A stretch of 40,521 nt of DNA from a bacterium. GTDB taxonomy: Bacteria; Verrucomicrobiota; Kiritimatiellia; CAIKKV01; CAITUY01. The notes under the pieces were generated by a model. It was not told the origin of the DNA. It did no database searches and was given only the letters and a program-made list of their open reading frames with translations. Positions within the stretch are counted from its first letter, which is position 1, and the number at the start of each line of letters is the position of its first letter. The stretch spans positions 1-40,521 of the forward strand of contig JBAXWB010000037.1 of NCBI GenBank assembly GCA_037128595.1, written 5' to 3'. This document shows positions 9,527 through 19,800 of this stretch, one piece after another. The translations under genes were made by a program, and so were the position numbers.

Positions 9527-11671
9527 CTAAGAGGCCTTCCCCTGAATCACCCGAACCCCGAAGCCTTCCAACGTCAAGGCACCGGATACGGCTTCACCTG
9601 TCATCATATCCGTGAAGGCGCCATCGGGTGGCAGATCCACACGCTGGGGCTGTTCGTTAAAGTTCATCACGAAGATAAAATCCCGTTCCCCATCACTGCG
9701 CCGCTGGGCGGTAACCCCTGCGGGCAGGTCCACCGGGAGCGCCCGTACAAGCTTCAGGTCATTTGCCAGAACCCCATAGAAATCATCCAGGAACCGTTCC
9801 CCCATCCTGGCGGCATGATAATAGGCCCGCCCTTTTCCGAAAGCATTGACCGTCACCGCCGGTCGGCCGGCATAGAAATCCTTGGCATAGGTCGCGAGGG
9901 TTTCCGCGCCCTCGGCGTGGATCAGGTCGCAGAAGATGTGCGCGGGATACTCGCCGGAGAGCCCCATCGGATTCCCGGGCCCGAACCTCACGGCATTGGT
10001 CGCGCCAATGGCGAGGGCATCAATTTCCTCGGACCAGAGCCCCAGCATCCGTCGCAACGGACCGGGGAAGCCGCCCAGGAAACAAAGATCGTTCTCGTCC
10101 ACCCACCCGCTGAGATAGGTCGCCACGACCACGCCACCGGCCTTCACGAACGCTTCGAGCCGATCCGCCACGCCCGGACGCAACAGGTAAAGCATCGGGG
10201 CGATCACGAGTTTATAACGCGATAGCTCCTGATCCATATCGATGACATCGAAGGGAATCCCCCGCGTCCAGAACGGAGCGGCATGGGCGATGCAGGTACT
10301 CAGGTACCGCTTCTCGCCGTCATTGCGGGGCCCCTTCGCATCCTCCAGCGCCCAGCGGTTTTCCCAGTCAAATACCACCGCCACCTCCACCGGCGTCGCC
10401 GAACCGGCCACCGGCGTGAGCCGGCGCAAGTCCCGGCCCAGTTCCGCCACGTCGCGGAATACACGGGTGTGTTCATGTCCCACATGATCCACCACCGCCC
10501 CATGGAATTTTTCAGAGGCCCCGCGGCTCTTGCGCCACTGGAAATACATCACCGAATCGGAGCCGTGCGCGACGGCCTGCAGGGACGAAAGCCGGTGCAT
10601 GCCGGGTCGTTTCAACGTGGACACCGCCTGCCAGTTGGACACGCTCGGGGTGGACTCCATCAACAGGAACGGCTGCCCGCCACGCAAACTGCGGTTGATG
10701 TTGTGCATGAAGGCGACGAACAGCCCCCAGTGCGCCTCCAGCCGGTCCGGCCAGAGGGGTTCAGCGCCATCCCGCACGCTGTTGAGCAGGGAGTATCCCG
10801 CAGGACCCGTATGCCAGAAAGGATAGCTGTCCCACGAAATCACATCCAGGTGGGGTGCCAGTTTCCAGTAATTGAGGGCCGGGTAGTCTCCCATGAGATT
10901 GGTGGTAACCGGCACGCCGGGTGCCCCTTGCCGGAGGGGTTCAATCTCGTGGCACATGAAGTCAACCGTCTGGTCGGTGACAAACCGCTTCCAGTCGAGG
11001 TTATGGCCATGCACCAGGGTTTCGCCATGCGGGGCAGGCGATTCGATCTGCTCCCACGCCGTATAGGTGTGGCTCCAGAAGCTGGTGTTCCACACCTCAT
11101 TCACCCGCTTCAGGTCATCACCGTAGCGGCGGCGCAGCCAGAGCCGGAACGCCTCCTGGCAAAGCGGACAATGGCACTCGCCGCTGTACTCGTTGGAGAC
11201 ATGCCAGAGCAACAAGGCGGGGTGTTTCCCATAACGTTCGGCAAGCCGGGCATTGATCAGGCGCACCTTGTCCCGGTAAACTGGCGACGTGGTGCAATGA
11301 TTGTGGCGCACGCCATACAGATTACGGACCCGGTTCGGCCCCACGCGCAGGACTTCGGGATACTTTGCCGCCATCCAGGCGGGCCGGGCTCCACTCGGGG
11401 TTGCCAACACCACCCGGACGTCATGCGCCGCAAGGTCATCGATCGTCCGGTCCAGCCAATCAAATGTGAACACCCCCTCCTCGGGCTCCAGGGCGGTCCA
11501 GGCAAAGATGCCCACGCTCATGACATTGCAGTTCGCCAGGGGCATCATCCTTAAATCTTCACGAAGGATATCCGGCCGGTTCAACCACTGGTCGGGATTA
11601 TAATCCCCGCCATGAAGAATCTGTGAAAAACGGCAGTGGGTCTCAGGGGCACTCCTCATCATCCTATTCAT
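9527..11671 (-). CDS. GH42 beta-galactosidase, cytosolic
   Basis: The protein has 714 residues and no signal peptide. It opens with the GH42 signature HGGDYNPDQWL (20-30). The acid/base is E161 in WHVSNEYSG and the nucleophile E339 in FLLMESTPSVSNWQ. Cysteines C126, C166, C168 and C171 match the structural zinc site of GH42. The TIM barrel (about 15-400) is followed by the trimerisation domain (about 415-620) and a small C-terminal beta domain. It would hydrolyse terminal beta-galactosides of imported oligosaccharides. Its first ATG overlaps the last 8 bp of the 1612-residue upstream gene (GGATGAATAGGATGATG), so translation is probably coupled. M4 at 11662 is an equally plausible start. Confidence 0.95.
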   Translation of the reverse strand: MNRMMRSAPETHCRFSQILHGGDYNPDQWLNRPDILREDLRMMPLANCNVMSVGIFAWTALEPEEGVFTFDWLDRTIDDLAAHDVRVVLATPSGARPAWMAAKYPEVLRVGPNRVRNLYGVRHNHCTTSPVYRDKVRLINARLAERYGKHPALLLWHVSNEYSGECHCPLCQEAFRLWLRRRYGDDLKRVNEVWNTSFWSHTYTAWEQIESPAPHGETLVHGHNLDWKRFVTDQTVDFMCHEIEPLRQGAPGVPVTTNLMGDYPALNYWKLAPHLDVISWDSYPFWHTGPAGYSLLNSVRDGAEPLWPDRLEAHWGLFVAFMHNINRSLRGGQPFLLMESTPSVSNWQAVSTLKRPGMHRLSSLQAVAHGSDSVMYFQWRKSRGASEKFHGAVVDHVGHEHTRVFRDVAELGRDLRRLTPVAGSATPVEVAVVFDWENRWALEDAKGPRNDGEKRYLSTCIAHAAPFWTRGIPFDVIDMDQELSRYKLVIAPMLYLLRPGVADRLEAFVKAGGVVVATYLSGWVDENDLCFLGGFPGPLRRMLGLWSEEIDALAIGATNAVRFGPGNPMGLSGEYPAHIFCDLIHAEGAETLATYAKDFYAGRPAVTVNAFGKGRAYYHAARMGERFLDDFYGVLANDLKLVRALPVDLPAGVTAQRRSDGERDFIFVMNFNEQPQRVDLPPDGAFTDMMTGEAVSGALTLEGFGVRVIQGKAS

Positions 11672-14600
11672 CCTTTCCTTTGGAATAATACCACTCCTGC
11701 GGGATCGGCTGTTTCTCCAGGCCCGGACCGGAGACGAGCAGTTCGGGAACCGTCCCGCCCCACATGGTGTTTTCCCTCATCCCCGGGTGATTGAAGCGCT
11801 CGGCGGCATCGGTGCGGTAGTCGACATAGATCGCCTTGAAGGGCTGCATTCCTTTTTTGAGCGCCACGCTCCAGGTGCCGTAGCCGTGCCGGGTCGTGGC
11901 CGGGTACCACTCGTTGAGGCTGCCGGTCGGACGGTTGCCGGAGAATTCCTGGCCGACAAAGAGCCGCAGGGCGTATCCCGGCTCGGCTTTGGAGAGGATC
12001 AACTCCTGCGGAGCGTGGAAGGTGTAGATTCCGTCCTCAGGCACCGCGAGGTAGCCGGAATAGGTCCAGCCGAAGGCTTTCTCCGCGTTGGGAGCGCATC
12101 GTTCGAAGAGCTTCTTGACCGTGAACGTCTTCTGCGGTTGGACCCGGTGCGGGAAGAAGATCATATCGCGCCAATCCCCTTCGCAATACTCCGCCTTCAA
12201 CCCGGGCATGGCCTTGGGCGCTCCGAGCGGGGCCACGGCTTCCGCCGGTTTCTGGAGCGTGAAATAGGCCGAGGCGGTCACGGTGGCATGGGTGCCGGCC
12301 AGGTTTTCGGGCAGACGCTCGAGTCCTTTCCTGAAGGCGCGGGCCTTCACCGCCACGGTGTTGTCGATCATAAACGGTCCGGCATAGAGCGCCGACTGCA
12401 GATCGGGTTCGGTCCCATCCAACGTGTAACGGATCTCCACCCCCCCGGTCGCGCAGCTCAGGCTCACCGGCTGCGGACCGCTGATGACGTTGCAGGCCGG
12501 CTCGATTTTCACCGGGGCAATCGGGGTGAGGATGGCTGCCCCCGGGCGCACTTTCCCCTTGTCGAGCGCAAACTCGAAGTCGGTCGCGGCCGGCTTCTTC
12601 CTTTGGAACTTCCCGCAGCCGAGCACAAGGCCGCCCGCCTGAGAGCTCACCAGCAGCGCCTCGGCTTTCGCCGAAACGTCCGCCACCTTCATCTCCGCCT
12701 CCCCCTCCAGCGCGGCCATAAATGACAGGCTCTTCCCCTTGGCAAGGGTGGCCTTGAAGCCGCGGGTGGTCTTCCCGTCGCCCAGCGGCTCGGTCGAGAC
12801 GATCTGCGGGATGGCTCCGGTCGGCACCGCCTCGATGAGCGAGATGACCAGGTCATTGCCCGGGCTCTTCCAGCTGCCGCTGACCCGGAGGAAATCATAG
12901 AGCTTGTAGTTCAGCGTGTAGTCCTCCTTGATCGCCTCCCCGTCGTTTCTTTGCGTGCTGAACTCCATCCGCGGACCGAAATGGAGGATCGCCACGTTGG
13001 GCATTTCCGCGCCGGCGGTGATCACGCTCTGGCTGCCATTCGCATCGATCGCAATCGTCTCGGGCGTGAATGTTTTTCCGCTGACGCGCGGAGTCCGTTT
13101 GCCCTCGAACTGGCGGATCGGCGCGACGGGCAGCTGCCAGTCCAGCGAGTATTGGTGCGGCCCGGCGCTCTTGAGCCGGTCGACCACAATCCAAAGCCCG
13201 GGATCCTTGATGAAAAAGATCTGGCGCTGATGGCTGATCCCGGTGATGACGCCACGGGCGCGCTCGGCCAGAAACTCAGCGCTGAAGGCACCTTTGTCAT
13301 GGTGATCATCGATAAACTCCCCATAGGGCCCGCTGTAAACACCCTCGGCGAAATCGAATTTCCCGCTGGAATGGGAGCGCCAATCCGCGGGCTGCGGATC
13401 GATGTAGGCAATGCCGAATCCCTTGTGATGCTTGAGGCCCGAGCTGTGGGCAACTCCCGCATGCTTGAACTGCTCCCAGCCATCCACGCGAACCGGGGAA
13501 CGGTCGTAGGAGTAATTGCCGAAGTTGCCGGCCGTGAGCAGATCCTGTCCGGCCAGTGAGAGATAAAATCCGTTGTTGCCCTTGAGCCCGATCAGGGCGT
13601 GCCCGGCTGAGGGAAATGTCGAGGAGAAGAAGTGGGCGTAGCCATCCTCCCGTCCCCAGCCGGTGCGCATCATCCAACTACCGCTGTAGGGGAAGGCAGA
13701 CATAGTGAACGAGGGTAATCCGGAGGCCGTGTTGCCGTGCAGCGTTTCGACAATGCGGCCGAGATCGGGCGCCATGGAAAAGAGATCGAACTCCTCCCCG
13801 GTTCTCACGCCGGGGAACACGCGATGGTCATTCCGGTTGCCGACCGGGTTCTGGCTCAGCTGGGTCATCATCTGCAGCAGGTAACGGCTCCGGGTCACAA
13901 GCAGGTCGCGCTGGCGCCGATCCCAGCTCGGGTCGGCCAAAACCTTCGCCCAGGAAAGCCGTTTGTAAATGTCGCTGCCGCGCCGGTTGTAGATGTCGCT
14001 ACCGCGCCAGGCGGACGCCAACTCGAGCGCCTCGCTGCAGCTGTCGAAGCCGTGACGGTTATACCAAAGGGAGTGCTCGGTCTCCCCCCCATCGGGCAGC
14101 CCCTGGATCACCGGGTAATTCTCGTGCCGGGCGCGGGCCCGGTTGAAAAGATATTCAGCCGCTTTGAACTCATCCATGAGCAAAGCCGTTTGCATGAGCC
14201 CAACCATGGTGAGGGAGGTCCAGTTCTGCGGATTGCTTTCAAAATAGATCAGGGCCGCAGTGGGATAGACCCGGATCAGCTTGCTCAGGACCCGGGCGAG
14301 GGTGTCGGCCGGGAAATCGGCGCCCCCCTGCGGGGAACGGGCAATTCCGGCCAGCGTCTTGTAGAGAAGCTGGACCTGCCAGCCATAGGCGTTTGTGTTA
14401 TCGGGCAGATCGGTCGGGCGCACGGCCGCGTCGGCCGTCTCATGCATGGCCCAGTCATCGATGTAGTCGATCCATTTATCCAGGAACCGCCGCTCGCCGG
14501 TCAGCATAAAGGCTATTGCCAGCGGCTGGAATGTGACCGGCCGCCACGGGTTGGTCCCGCTGTTGAAACCCGGTCGGCCCGGCGGCAGCAACACCGCGCC

Positions 14601-16502
14601 CGGCGCCATGGACGCCGCATCGGCAACCAGCTTGCCCTGCATGATCTCCTCCGCCTTGGCGAGCACCGTCTGCCGCTCTGCTTCGGAGATCAGCCCCGCA
14701 TACGGGTCGCACGATTCCTCCGAAAGACCGTATTGCGCGGGGTTGCGCAACTTGGAGAAAAAATAGTCGCGCCAGGCATTGAGCGCCTCCACCGGCTTGT
14801 CGGCCTTGGCCAGGTCGGCAACGGCCTGGAAGCCCTTGCGCGTTTTCAGATTGGAGCGCAGCAGGCCGGGGCCATCCAACACCAGAAGATCCAAAAATTC
14901 GCGCGCCGTCTTCTCCATCTGCTCCGGGTTGCGCCGGGAAGCGAGCGCCGCCTGGCGTTGCTCGACCGGAACCGGATGTCCCACGGGGCGCAGGCGATAG
15001 CGATGGGGCGTTGGCTGATTGAGCCGATAGATCTCCCCGGTGTCAGCCGCAAGAGTGGCGGCCGTTTCCGCCTCCTTTTCCAGGGTCTTGAAATAGGTTT
15101 TGGCCATTCCCTGGGCGAACCCTCCGGCTCCAAGCGAGGGATTCTCCCCGGCCTTGGGATCATTGATGAGCTTCTCGAGCACGGCCTGCACCGCGGCCTT
15201 GTCATCCAGGTTCACCCCGGCGGGAGTGAGGGTATAGAGCTTGGTGAACGCCACTCCCCGCTGGGAAGCCCCCAGCTGGTGGCGCTTGGACTGGAGCTGG
15301 CTGACCTTGAGGGCCTGCTGGTATTGGGGTGTTGCGCGGACCCCGGCCAGGTTGATTCCCCTGGAGAGATCTTCATCCCACCAGCGGCCCACGACCACGT
15401 CGTCGATGAGTAATTCGTATTCTCCCTTGGGCAGCTTGCTGACCTGAAGAATCTGCCGGTTCAAGGCCTCCTGAATCGGCTGGGAATGCCAGCCATCTCC
15501 CGTGTGGGCTTCGGCGGGGTTTTTCATCGTTGCCAGCGCCTTCTCCAGCTCGTTTTCCCCCGAAAGACAGAGCGCCTTGCGCGCGTCGCCCTCGAATGGA
15601 ACCGGCAGCGCCTTCTCAGCCAGTGTAAAGCTGACTTCGCCCGCACCCGCCTTGAGGTCCGTGACCTCTTCGTTCCTGGAAGAAACCAGCCGGCCGGATC
15701 CTGCGTCGATCACGGTCTCGGATACAAGGTTCGGAACGCCCTGGGCCTGCAGAAAGAGCGAGGCCATCACTGTGCTGCCCATCTCGCCGGGATGGACCCT
15801 GTCCTTGCCGATGATCGTAAAGCCCGGATTGGTTTTCTGGAAATCAGCGCCGATCTTGCTCATCGGGGTGAAGAAATCGACGAACCCCGCGCCATGTTTG
15901 TCGGCCAGTTCACGGGCCACCTTTGAAATGCGAGCCAGTGCAGCGGTGACCTCCGGCTTCGCGGCGGACTCCAGCTTGACCCCGGAATCATAAGGACTCG
16001 GAGCGCAGAGCACCACCTTCACATTTGCCTGTTTCAATCGCTCCAGCAGGGCTTCGACGTTCTTGCGGTAAAGCTCCACCCGCTCATCGCTGCCGATCAG
16101 CCCCGGCAGGTCGGGGCGACTGGCCTCGTTCATGCCGAACATGATCACCACCGTGTCGGGCTTGTGGCTGAGCACATCCCACTTGAGCCGTTCCAAGGCG
16201 CCTGCGGCCGTGTCGCCGCTGATCCCGGAATTCAGCCAGGTGTTGCGCTGGTCAGGGAAGCGGGTTTCATAGAACAGGCTCACCATGGAGTGCCAGCCGC
16301 CAGCGCGCGTGATGCTGTCGCCCAGAAAAAGCACCCGTTCACCATTGGAAAACAATGCCGCCGTGACGGCAGGGGCCGACAACACCAGAAACAACAGCCC
16401 CAGCGCTACGGTTCGATAGGCCGCCACAACGCGACGCGGCTCATGCCTGTAACAACCCCTCATCAGCACGCCCACCCAACTTCCCCATTTCATCCTATTC
16501 AT
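11664..16502 (-). CDS. Giant secreted SGNH esterase / heparinase II/III-like / chitobiase-C / PA14-like protein
   Basis: The protein has 1612 residues, with a signal peptide after a basic leader (hydrophobic 31-48) and a start preceded by AAAGGG with 7 nt spacing. SGNH domain (about 52-255): S63 in LFLGDSITRAGGW, N125 in MFGMNEA and D234/H237 in DRVHPGEMG form a complete set. A helical linker leads to a heparinase II/III-like region (about 530-1290): toroid with LPDGGETEHSLWYN, then a beta-sandwich. The usual HNHAD-type metal motif is replaced by ALIGLKGNNG. Residues about 1332-1423 match the chitobiase/hexosaminidase C-terminal module (IRYTLDGTEPD), and about 1424-1600 form a PA14-like domain (YSGYLAVPEDGIYTF). 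It probably combines deacylation with lyase-type or carbohydrate-binding activity on one polymer. A small internal duplication (GSDIYNR, GSDIYKR) is present. Confidence 0.88.
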   Translation of the reverse strand: MNRMKWGSWVGVLMRGCYRHEPRRVVAAYRTVALGLLFLVLSAPAVTAALFSNGERVLFLGDSITRAGGWHSMVSLFYETRFPDQRNTWLNSGISGDTAAGALERLKWDVLSHKPDTVVIMFGMNEASRPDLPGLIGSDERVELYRKNVEALLERLKQANVKVVLCAPSPYDSGVKLESAAKPEVTAALARISKVARELADKHGAGFVDFFTPMSKIGADFQKTNPGFTIIGKDRVHPGEMGSTVMASLFLQAQGVPNLVSETVIDAGSGRLVSSRNEEVTDLKAGAGEVSFTLAEKALPVPFEGDARKALCLSGENELEKALATMKNPAEAHTGDGWHSQPIQEALNRQILQVSKLPKGEYELLIDDVVVGRWWDEDLSRGINLAGVRATPQYQQALKVSQLQSKRHQLGASQRGVAFTKLYTLTPAGVNLDDKAAVQAVLEKLINDPKAGENPSLGAGGFAQGMAKTYFKTLEKEAETAATLAADTGEIYRLNQPTPHRYRLRPVGHPVPVEQRQAALASRRNPEQMEKTAREFLDLLVLDGPGLLRSNLKTRKGFQAVADLAKADKPVEALNAWRDYFFSKLRNPAQYGLSEESCDPYAGLISEAERQTVLAKAEEIMQGKLVADAASMAPGAVLLPPGRPGFNSGTNPWRPVTFQPLAIAFMLTGERRFLDKWIDYIDDWAMHETADAAVRPTDLPDNTNAYGWQVQLLYKTLAGIARSPQGGADFPADTLARVLSKLIRVYPTAALIYFESNPQNWTSLTMVGLMQTALLMDEFKAAEYLFNRARARHENYPVIQGLPDGGETEHSLWYNRHGFDSCSEALELASAWRGSDIYNRRGSDIYKRLSWAKVLADPSWDRRQRDLLVTRSRYLLQMMTQLSQNPVGNRNDHRVFPGVRTGEEFDLFSMAPDLGRIVETLHGNTASGLPSFTMSAFPYSGSWMMRTGWGREDGYAHFFSSTFPSAGHALIGLKGNNGFYLSLAGQDLLTAGNFGNYSYDRSPVRVDGWEQFKHAGVAHSSGLKHHKGFGIAYIDPQPADWRSHSSGKFDFAEGVYSGPYGEFIDDHHDKGAFSAEFLAERARGVITGISHQRQIFFIKDPGLWIVVDRLKSAGPHQYSLDWQLPVAPIRQFEGKRTPRVSGKTFTPETIAIDANGSQSVITAGAEMPNVAILHFGPRMEFSTQRNDGEAIKEDYTLNYKLYDFLRVSGSWKSPGNDLVISLIEAVPTGAIPQIVSTEPLGDGKTTRGFKATLAKGKSLSFMAALEGEAEMKVADVSAKAEALLVSSQAGGLVLGCGKFQRKKPAATDFEFALDKGKVRPGAAILTPIAPVKIEPACNVISGPQPVSLSCATGGVEIRYTLDGTEPDLQSALYAGPFMIDNTVAVKARAFRKGLERLPENLAGTHATVTASAYFTLQKPAEAVAPLGAPKAMPGLKAEYCEGDWRDMIFFPHRVQPQKTFTVKKLFERCAPNAEKAFGWTYSGYLAVPEDGIYTFHAPQELILSKAEPGYALRLFVGQEFSGNRPTGSLNEWYPATTRHGYGTWSVALKKGMQPFKAIYVDYRTDAAERFNHPGMRENTMWGGTVPELLVSGPGLEKQPIPQEWYYSKGKDE

Positions 16503-16881
16503 GATACAACCCTTTCACATCGCCTTTGAAAAACGAGACCCCGTACCCGGCATCGCCAGAACCAAAACCAAGAGTTTGAACAGAAGCCCGCGAAGATCGC
16601 GAAGAAGATGGATTTAACCACTTATTGAGGAAATTAGGGAAATTCCGATAATGTTTTGCGATTTGATGCCTGGTGAATACCCCAGTCATGAAAATCGCAA
16701 AACGGTTTTCTTCAATTGAAGAAGCACCTTGGCGGGATTTTTGGTTCGGGTACTCCCGAATAAAAATGCCGCCATATCGTCTTATTCTTCGCGGTCTTTG
16801 CGAGCTTCTGTTCAAAGTTTTATTTCCTATATTTCTTAAATTAGTGGTGAAGTCTTTCTTTAAGACTTGTCTTACAGGACA
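16503..16881. other. 379-bp AT-rich intergenic region with inverted repeats
   Basis: No coding region is supported here. The stretch carries a pair of 30-bp inverted repeats, a 12-bp stem at 16653-16664/16692-16703 and a 16-bp perfect palindrome TTCTTCAATTGAAGAA at 16708-16723. It separates the beta-helix gene from the giant SGNH/heparinase-like gene and probably contains the latter's promoter, but no clear -35/-10 pair was identified. Confidence 0.6.
16575..16816. repeat. 30-bp inverted repeats (27/30 match)
   Basis: Left copy 16575-16604 starts TTTGAACAGAAGCCCGCGAA. Right copy 16787-16816 is its reverse complement with three differences. A second AT-rich motif beginning TTAACCACT lies inside the left copy (about 16613) and, inverted, outside the right copy (about 16817-16850). 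The pattern fits two copies of a dispersed repeat inserted in opposite orientation. Confidence 0.7.
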
Positions 16882-19800
16882 CTAGTGCACAAGCAACATA
16901 GTCCCCGTAGACCGGTCATATAAAGTCCCCTTCCGGGCGATCTCCACCGCGTCCGGGATCCCGTCATGGTCCAGGTCGCTCATGGGCATGTTTGTCAAGG
17001 TGGCCGGTATATTGGTCCAGACCTGCACATCATCCAGATACGCCGCGCCAACCCCTGAACTGAGTTTGAAGGCATGGTAACTGCCAACAAATGAAACGAA
17101 CGGCACCTGTTGTCGCAACAATTGCCCGTTCACGAACAACGCCGCCTTTTGGGCCGTGAAATCCTCATAGAAGGATACCCGCACCCACTGGCCGGTAGAG
17201 AACACCTGCGCGGCATTCCCAGCCACGTCCAGCGTGCATTCATCCCACGCATTGGAGTTCCAGATCACGACATGGTTGTTCGTGTTCACAAATAGCATCA
17301 CGGCCATATTCGTCGTGCCCGTCGGCGTCGACATTTCCGCATACCTGGGCTCACGGTCATTGAGCCAGACATCCGTCCAGACGTTGCTGATCCCCTCGCC
17401 ATTGACCGCCAGCGAAAGGGAGGAAGCACTCGCGACCTTAGCCGCCTTGGCGCTCTGGTGAGCCACCGGACCTTGCACCATTGACCCCGGGTCCGTGGCG
17501 CTCCACCCGCCTCCTCCGCACAGGGCTAACGGGATATTCGTGGAATAGGATTCAAAATCAGCCGAAAAATTCAAGGAAGACGGTATCGGTGACGTCCCCC
17601 ACTGCGAATTCAAGGTGAACGTGCCCGTCAAAGTCATGCCGTTTACCGTGACCGTTGAGTTACTGACTTGCACGATGCCGCCCGACTGGATGGCCAGGGC
17701 GGAGACCGCAAAGGAGGTGAACCCGCTCAACACCAGCGTCTGGTTTGACAGCACGGTCAACCCCGCCACACCTGTCACATTCGACCCGACCAGCGTGACG
17801 GTATTGCTCACCACCAGCGTCTCGGCGTACGTCCCGCTGCTGATCACAATCTGGTCGCCCGCCTGTGCCGCCGCCAAGGCGCCGGTAATCGTCCCGTAGT
17901 CACCGGGAACAAACCGCACCCCGTTGTACACAAACGCCGCTGTGATGATCTGGTTGTTCGTGATGTTCGACGCCGGATCCGTGTAGGTTGCCGTCTTCGT
18001 ACCGGAAAAGTTGGTGACCACCCCGTTGTTCGTCAGCGAACCGACCCCATAACCCACCGCAGCCGTCAGGGAATAGGTCACATTCGACCATGTCGAGATC
18101 ATGGTGTTCGTACCGGACGGAGTGATCGCCCCCCCCACCCCGGCTGTTACGATGTTGGTCACCATCGATAACGTAAAGGTTCCGGTGTTGGTGTAATTGC
18201 CGGCAATCAGCGTGCTATTCGTCATTTGCAGCAACGCGCCGTCCCCGAGTGTCAAGCCACCGTAATTGCCAACGATCAACGTACCGTTCACCACGTGCAG
18301 CACGCCGCCGGATCCGATCGTCAGCGCGCCATAATTGACCACCGTGTTGCTGAGGGTCATGGACCCACCCGCCGCCACCGTCATCCGGTTCAGCCGCCGC
18401 TGCAACTGGTCCGCATAAAGCGAAACCGGCTCCAGCGTGTCGCCCTGGCCGATCCCTTCCACGTGATCGACCGGATCGCATTTCGTCCCGCCGTACGTCG
18501 TGAGCCAGACATTGGTGCGCGTGCCGCGCGTGCCAATCACGTAACCGTAGCGGCTCTGCTCGCTTCGCACCGCGTAAGGCCCGTTGGCACCAATGCCCCG
18601 ACCGACGCCCCCGGTGTTCCAGAAGACGCCGTGCGCCGAAGACAGGGCATGCGGCGGAACGCTGTCAGGCCGGTACCGCGCCTCCCAGTTGCTGTTGCTG
18701 CCGCTGGTGCAGGCATCCACCAGGTTCGCGTGGCTGAAGTGCATATGATGGTCGCTGTAGCCGCCGTACGTGTTCTCTGAACCCGAGGCGCCGTTTTGGT
18801 GCGCGCTGTCCGTGCTGGTACACCCGAGAAACACGTTTCCGCAAGCCGCCATCTGGGCCAACACAAAGCCGCTCCGTGAAAACGTCGCACGGCAGTTATC
18901 CACCAGGCACTCGGATGAGTTGCTGAGCCGGTACAGATAGCCGTTGCCGCCACCGCCGCCATATTGAGCGCGCTGCAAAGTGAGGTTCGTCAAGGTGATC
19001 TGCGTGCACTCGTTGAGGCCAATGCCGTTGCTCAGGAGATGGCACGTGGTGGTGTTCCCCGGCGCCTGGAACGTTGCCACATTCCGCACCCAGGAATCCC
19101 GCGCCCACGTGAACTGGATCGCATACGAACCATGCGCGTCATACCCCCCCGTGCCGGGAACCGTGTAGTCGTTTTCCGCCCACCCGGTGCCCTCAACATT
19201 GATGCCGTTTGACACAACCCCCGACCCACCATGTTGCACATTGCCGATCGAGAAGTCCTCCAGGCCGCAACCCGACAAAGGACTCCCTCCGAGCCGCACC
19301 ACCCGCGCATTGTCGCGTGTTTTCAGATAATATCGAGTCGGGACATTGAGGGTGATGGTCGACGACGACACGGCCAGCACGCGGCGGAAGTAGGCGACAC
19401 CGCCGAGTGAACTGCCGTACCCCAGCCAGTCCGGTTCGTTGTGCTCGGTGATCCACGCATCGGTACAATCGGCGCGCACCACGACCCATTGCCCTGGCAC
19501 AAACCCGTTGGTACTGGCCACCGGGATATCCACTGCCGGGCCGAGGAGATTCGTGCTCAAGACCGTGCTGCCGCTGCCACTGGAATAAAACCCCGCCGAC
19601 GACGGACCGATGACGAGGATAATGCTCTTGCCCCGCATATTCGTGCTGGTGTTGAGCAGATAGGTTGCCCCCGTGCCCGCCCCGCGCAGCACGACGTTTG
19701 AGGCGTTGATCAGCAACGCATACGTATTGGCCCCCTGCGGGCTGACGGCGTATCGGCCCGCCGGGAGAACCACCACGCCGCCGCCCGCCGTCTGGGCCGC

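Noticed and set aside
13737-15413. Plus-strand open frame of 558 codons
   Set aside because: It lies opposite the heparinase-like region of the giant gene, has Arg/Gly/His-rich composition and no domain, and no ribosome site was evident.
16495-16815. Minus-strand frame of 106 codons upstream of the giant gene
   Set aside because: It is made largely of the inverted repeats in the gap and overlaps the start of the giant gene in another frame. No protein motif.
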